From Micromonospora sp. CB01531 (GTDB lineage: Bacteria > Actinomycetota > Actinomycetes > Mycobacteriales > Micromonosporaceae): DNA of 64,000 nt. The notes beneath the pieces were generated by a model that saw only the letters and a program-made list of their open reading frames with translations, searched no databases and was not told where the DNA came from. Each line of letters opens with the position of its first letter. The stretch's first letter is position 1. This document shows, in pieces, positions 63,024 to 64,000 of the stretch. The stretch is taken from NCBI RefSeq assembly GCF_001905095.1, contig NZ_LWLS01000001.1:172581-236580 (forward strand), in the 5' to 3' direction. Made by a program: the position numbers and the translations under genes.

Positions 63024-63101
63024 GGGTGTCCGACACAGGCCATGGCCGGGCTCGGACACCCGAAACTGTGGCGATCGGTGCATGTCCACGTCTAGACATG
63101 C
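63024..63101. promoter_or_regulatory. Two inverted repeats in the regulator/BNR divergent promoter
   Basis: GGGTGTCCGA (63024-63033) and TCGGACACCC (63052-63061) are a perfect 10-bp inverted pair, and GCATGTC (63080-63086) / GACATGC (63095-63101) a second pair. They lie in the 102-bp gap between the regulator and the BNR gene and may be its operators. Confidence 0.5.
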
Positions 63102-63104
63102 TTC

Positions 63105-64000
63105 ATGATCTTCTCCCGACTCAGCGGTGCACTCGCGCTGGCCGTCACGGCCGCCGGTGCCGTCAACCTCGCCACCGCGGCGCCCGCCGCCGCTGCCGAC
63201 GGGTGGCACCGCCCGCAGTGCGGCGTGGTGCAGGGCGACGGCTCGGTCACCTTCACGCGTAACGACGGTGGCGTCCTGGCCCGCACCACGACCCCCCTCA
63301 CCCCGGTCGCCTACCCGAGGCTCGTCGCCCTGAGCACGCCGAACACGCTGGTGGCCATCTCGAAGACGGCGATCCAGCGGTCCACCGACGCCGGCTGCAC
63401 CTGGCAGCAGATCGCCGACACCGGGCTGAGCCTGGCGGCGTACTACCTCGCCGCCGGGCCGGACGGGAACGCCTACGCGTACGGCGTGAACGACCAGCCG
63501 ATCTACCGGGTGCAGGGCGACCAGGTCGCCGAGGTGGCCGGCCCGGTCCCGAGCGACGGCGTGGTCGGACTGGCGGTGGACCGGACCGACGCGCGGGACC
63601 TGCGGGCGGTCAGCAAGGCCGGGCAGGTCTACGACTCCCACGACGGCGGTGCCACCTGGGCCGCCGTCGGGGTGCCGGCCGGCCAGGACGAGTTCGTCTA
63701 CCAGGCGGCCGTCGATCCCGCCGACCGGGATCACCTCATCGTGGGCACCATGGGCCACGGCAGCTACGTGACGTTCGACGGTGGCCGCAGCTGGACCCGG
63801 TCGGCCGGGGTCGGCGCCACCCCGCAGGCGAACGGCTTCTCCGTCGCCTTCTCGCCGGTTGATCCGCGGACGGTGTGGCTGGAGGGCTACGACCTCAGCC
63901 AGAACGACAACTCCGCGCGGCACATCTGGCGCTCGACCGACGGGGGCCGCAGCTTCGTGTCGGTGCTCGACGGCGCGCAGGCGACCCTGATCAACGGCAC
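63105..64000 (+). CDS. Secreted BNR/WD40-like repeat protein (partial, 3' end missing)
   Basis: The gene is cut by the window end after 298 codons. It begins MIFSRLSGALALAVTAAGAVNLATAAPAAAADGW, a signal peptide. The mature part shows repeated Asp-box-like pieces (STDAGCTWQQI, SHDGGATWAAV, TFDGGRSWTRS, STDGGRSFVSV), S-x-D-x-G-x-T-W, as in sialidase/BNR or vacuolar-sorting-like beta propellers, each spaced by about 55-70 residues. Sequence ends inside the fourth box region. ATG 63105 is the start. It may be a cell-surface or extracellular enzyme or binding protein. Confidence 0.85.
   Translation, partial: MIFSRLSGALALAVTAAGAVNLATAAPAAAADGWHRPQCGVVQGDGSVTFTRNDGGVLARTTTPLTPVAYPRLVALSTPNTLVAISKTAIQRSTDAGCTWQQIADTGLSLAAYYLAAGPDGNAYAYGVNDQPIYRVQGDQVAEVAGPVPSDGVVGLAVDRTDARDLRAVSKAGQVYDSHDGGATWAAVGVPAGQDEFVYQAAVDPADRDHLIVGTMGHGSYVTFDGGRSWTRSAGVGATPQANGFSVAFSPVDPRTVWLEGYDLSQNDNSARHIWRSTDGGRSFVSVLDGAQATLING

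Overview
The window is about 64 kb of very GC-rich, gene-dense DNA from an actinomycete, most likely a Micromonospora-type organism of the Micromonosporaceae. The signs are frequent GTG starts, ATGA/GTGA gene overlaps, several leaderless promoters, Tat- and lipobox-type exported proteins, and the mnmA / methionine-synthase-like / ligA / gatCA backbone order. It reads as ordinary chromosome with a few accessory patches. I saw no phage, transposase or CRISPR array.

Region by region. 0-4.4 kb: an exopolysaccharide-type sugar-phosphate transferase just after an 18-C tract, an LCP cell-wall ligase, a methyltransferase and a GNAT. 4.4-5.4 kb: tRNA-Leu and a frameshifted HNH endonuclease that runs into it. 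5.4-8.8 kb: a Bcp peroxiredoxin and, divergently, an ECF Ni/Co importer (cbiM-cbiN-cbiQ-cbiO type) behind a Nur-like box. 8.9-15.1 kb: an envelope and copper module. An ECF sigma factor, MauE/DoxX protein, DsbA-like thioredoxin and membrane protein form one operon; a zinc-finger anti-sigma factor, CopC-CopD fusion and YcnI protein are divergent from it. 15.2-20.1 kb: a membrane protein, GT87 mannosyltransferase, oligoribonuclease, tRNA-His and a Fic AMPylase. 20.1-25.2 kb: two paralogous L,D-transpeptidase lipoproteins, then two identical tRNA-Lys genes flanking a frameshifted multicopper oxidase. 25.2-31.5 kb: an HTH/Clp-N regulator with two operators, small unknown genes, a two-component system, a GNAT, and a TetR-DCC-membrane protein operon with paired operators.

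32-38.7 kb: a GH3 N-acetylhexosaminidase divergent from a ROK regulator, an ABC exporter pair, a ModF-like ATPase and a ribokinase. 38.7-46.1 kb: small membrane and coiled-coil proteins, an enoyl-CoA hydratase, an acetolactate-synthase-like enzyme, a DUF202 pair and a GNAT. 46.3-60.5 kb: core metabolism and information genes (etfBA, cysteine desulfurase, mnmA, methionine-synthase-like, VOC protein, ADP-ribosylglycohydrolase, ligA, GGDEF-EAL protein, gatC-gatA). 60.6-64 kb: a sortase-type surface protein with three nearly identical 270-bp repeats, a TrmB/LuxR-type regulator, and the start of a secreted BNR-repeat protein cut by the window end.

The most notable points are: the copper module, in which three neighbouring exported proteins each appear to mature to an N-terminal histidine; the 98-bp tRNA-Lys direct repeats around the oxidase; a dispersed intergenic inverted-repeat family present at two loci; and several operator/promoter layouts readable from sequence. 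Four apparent indels in three genes could be real decay or assembly errors. All functional calls rest on motifs recognised by eye; no database search was run.
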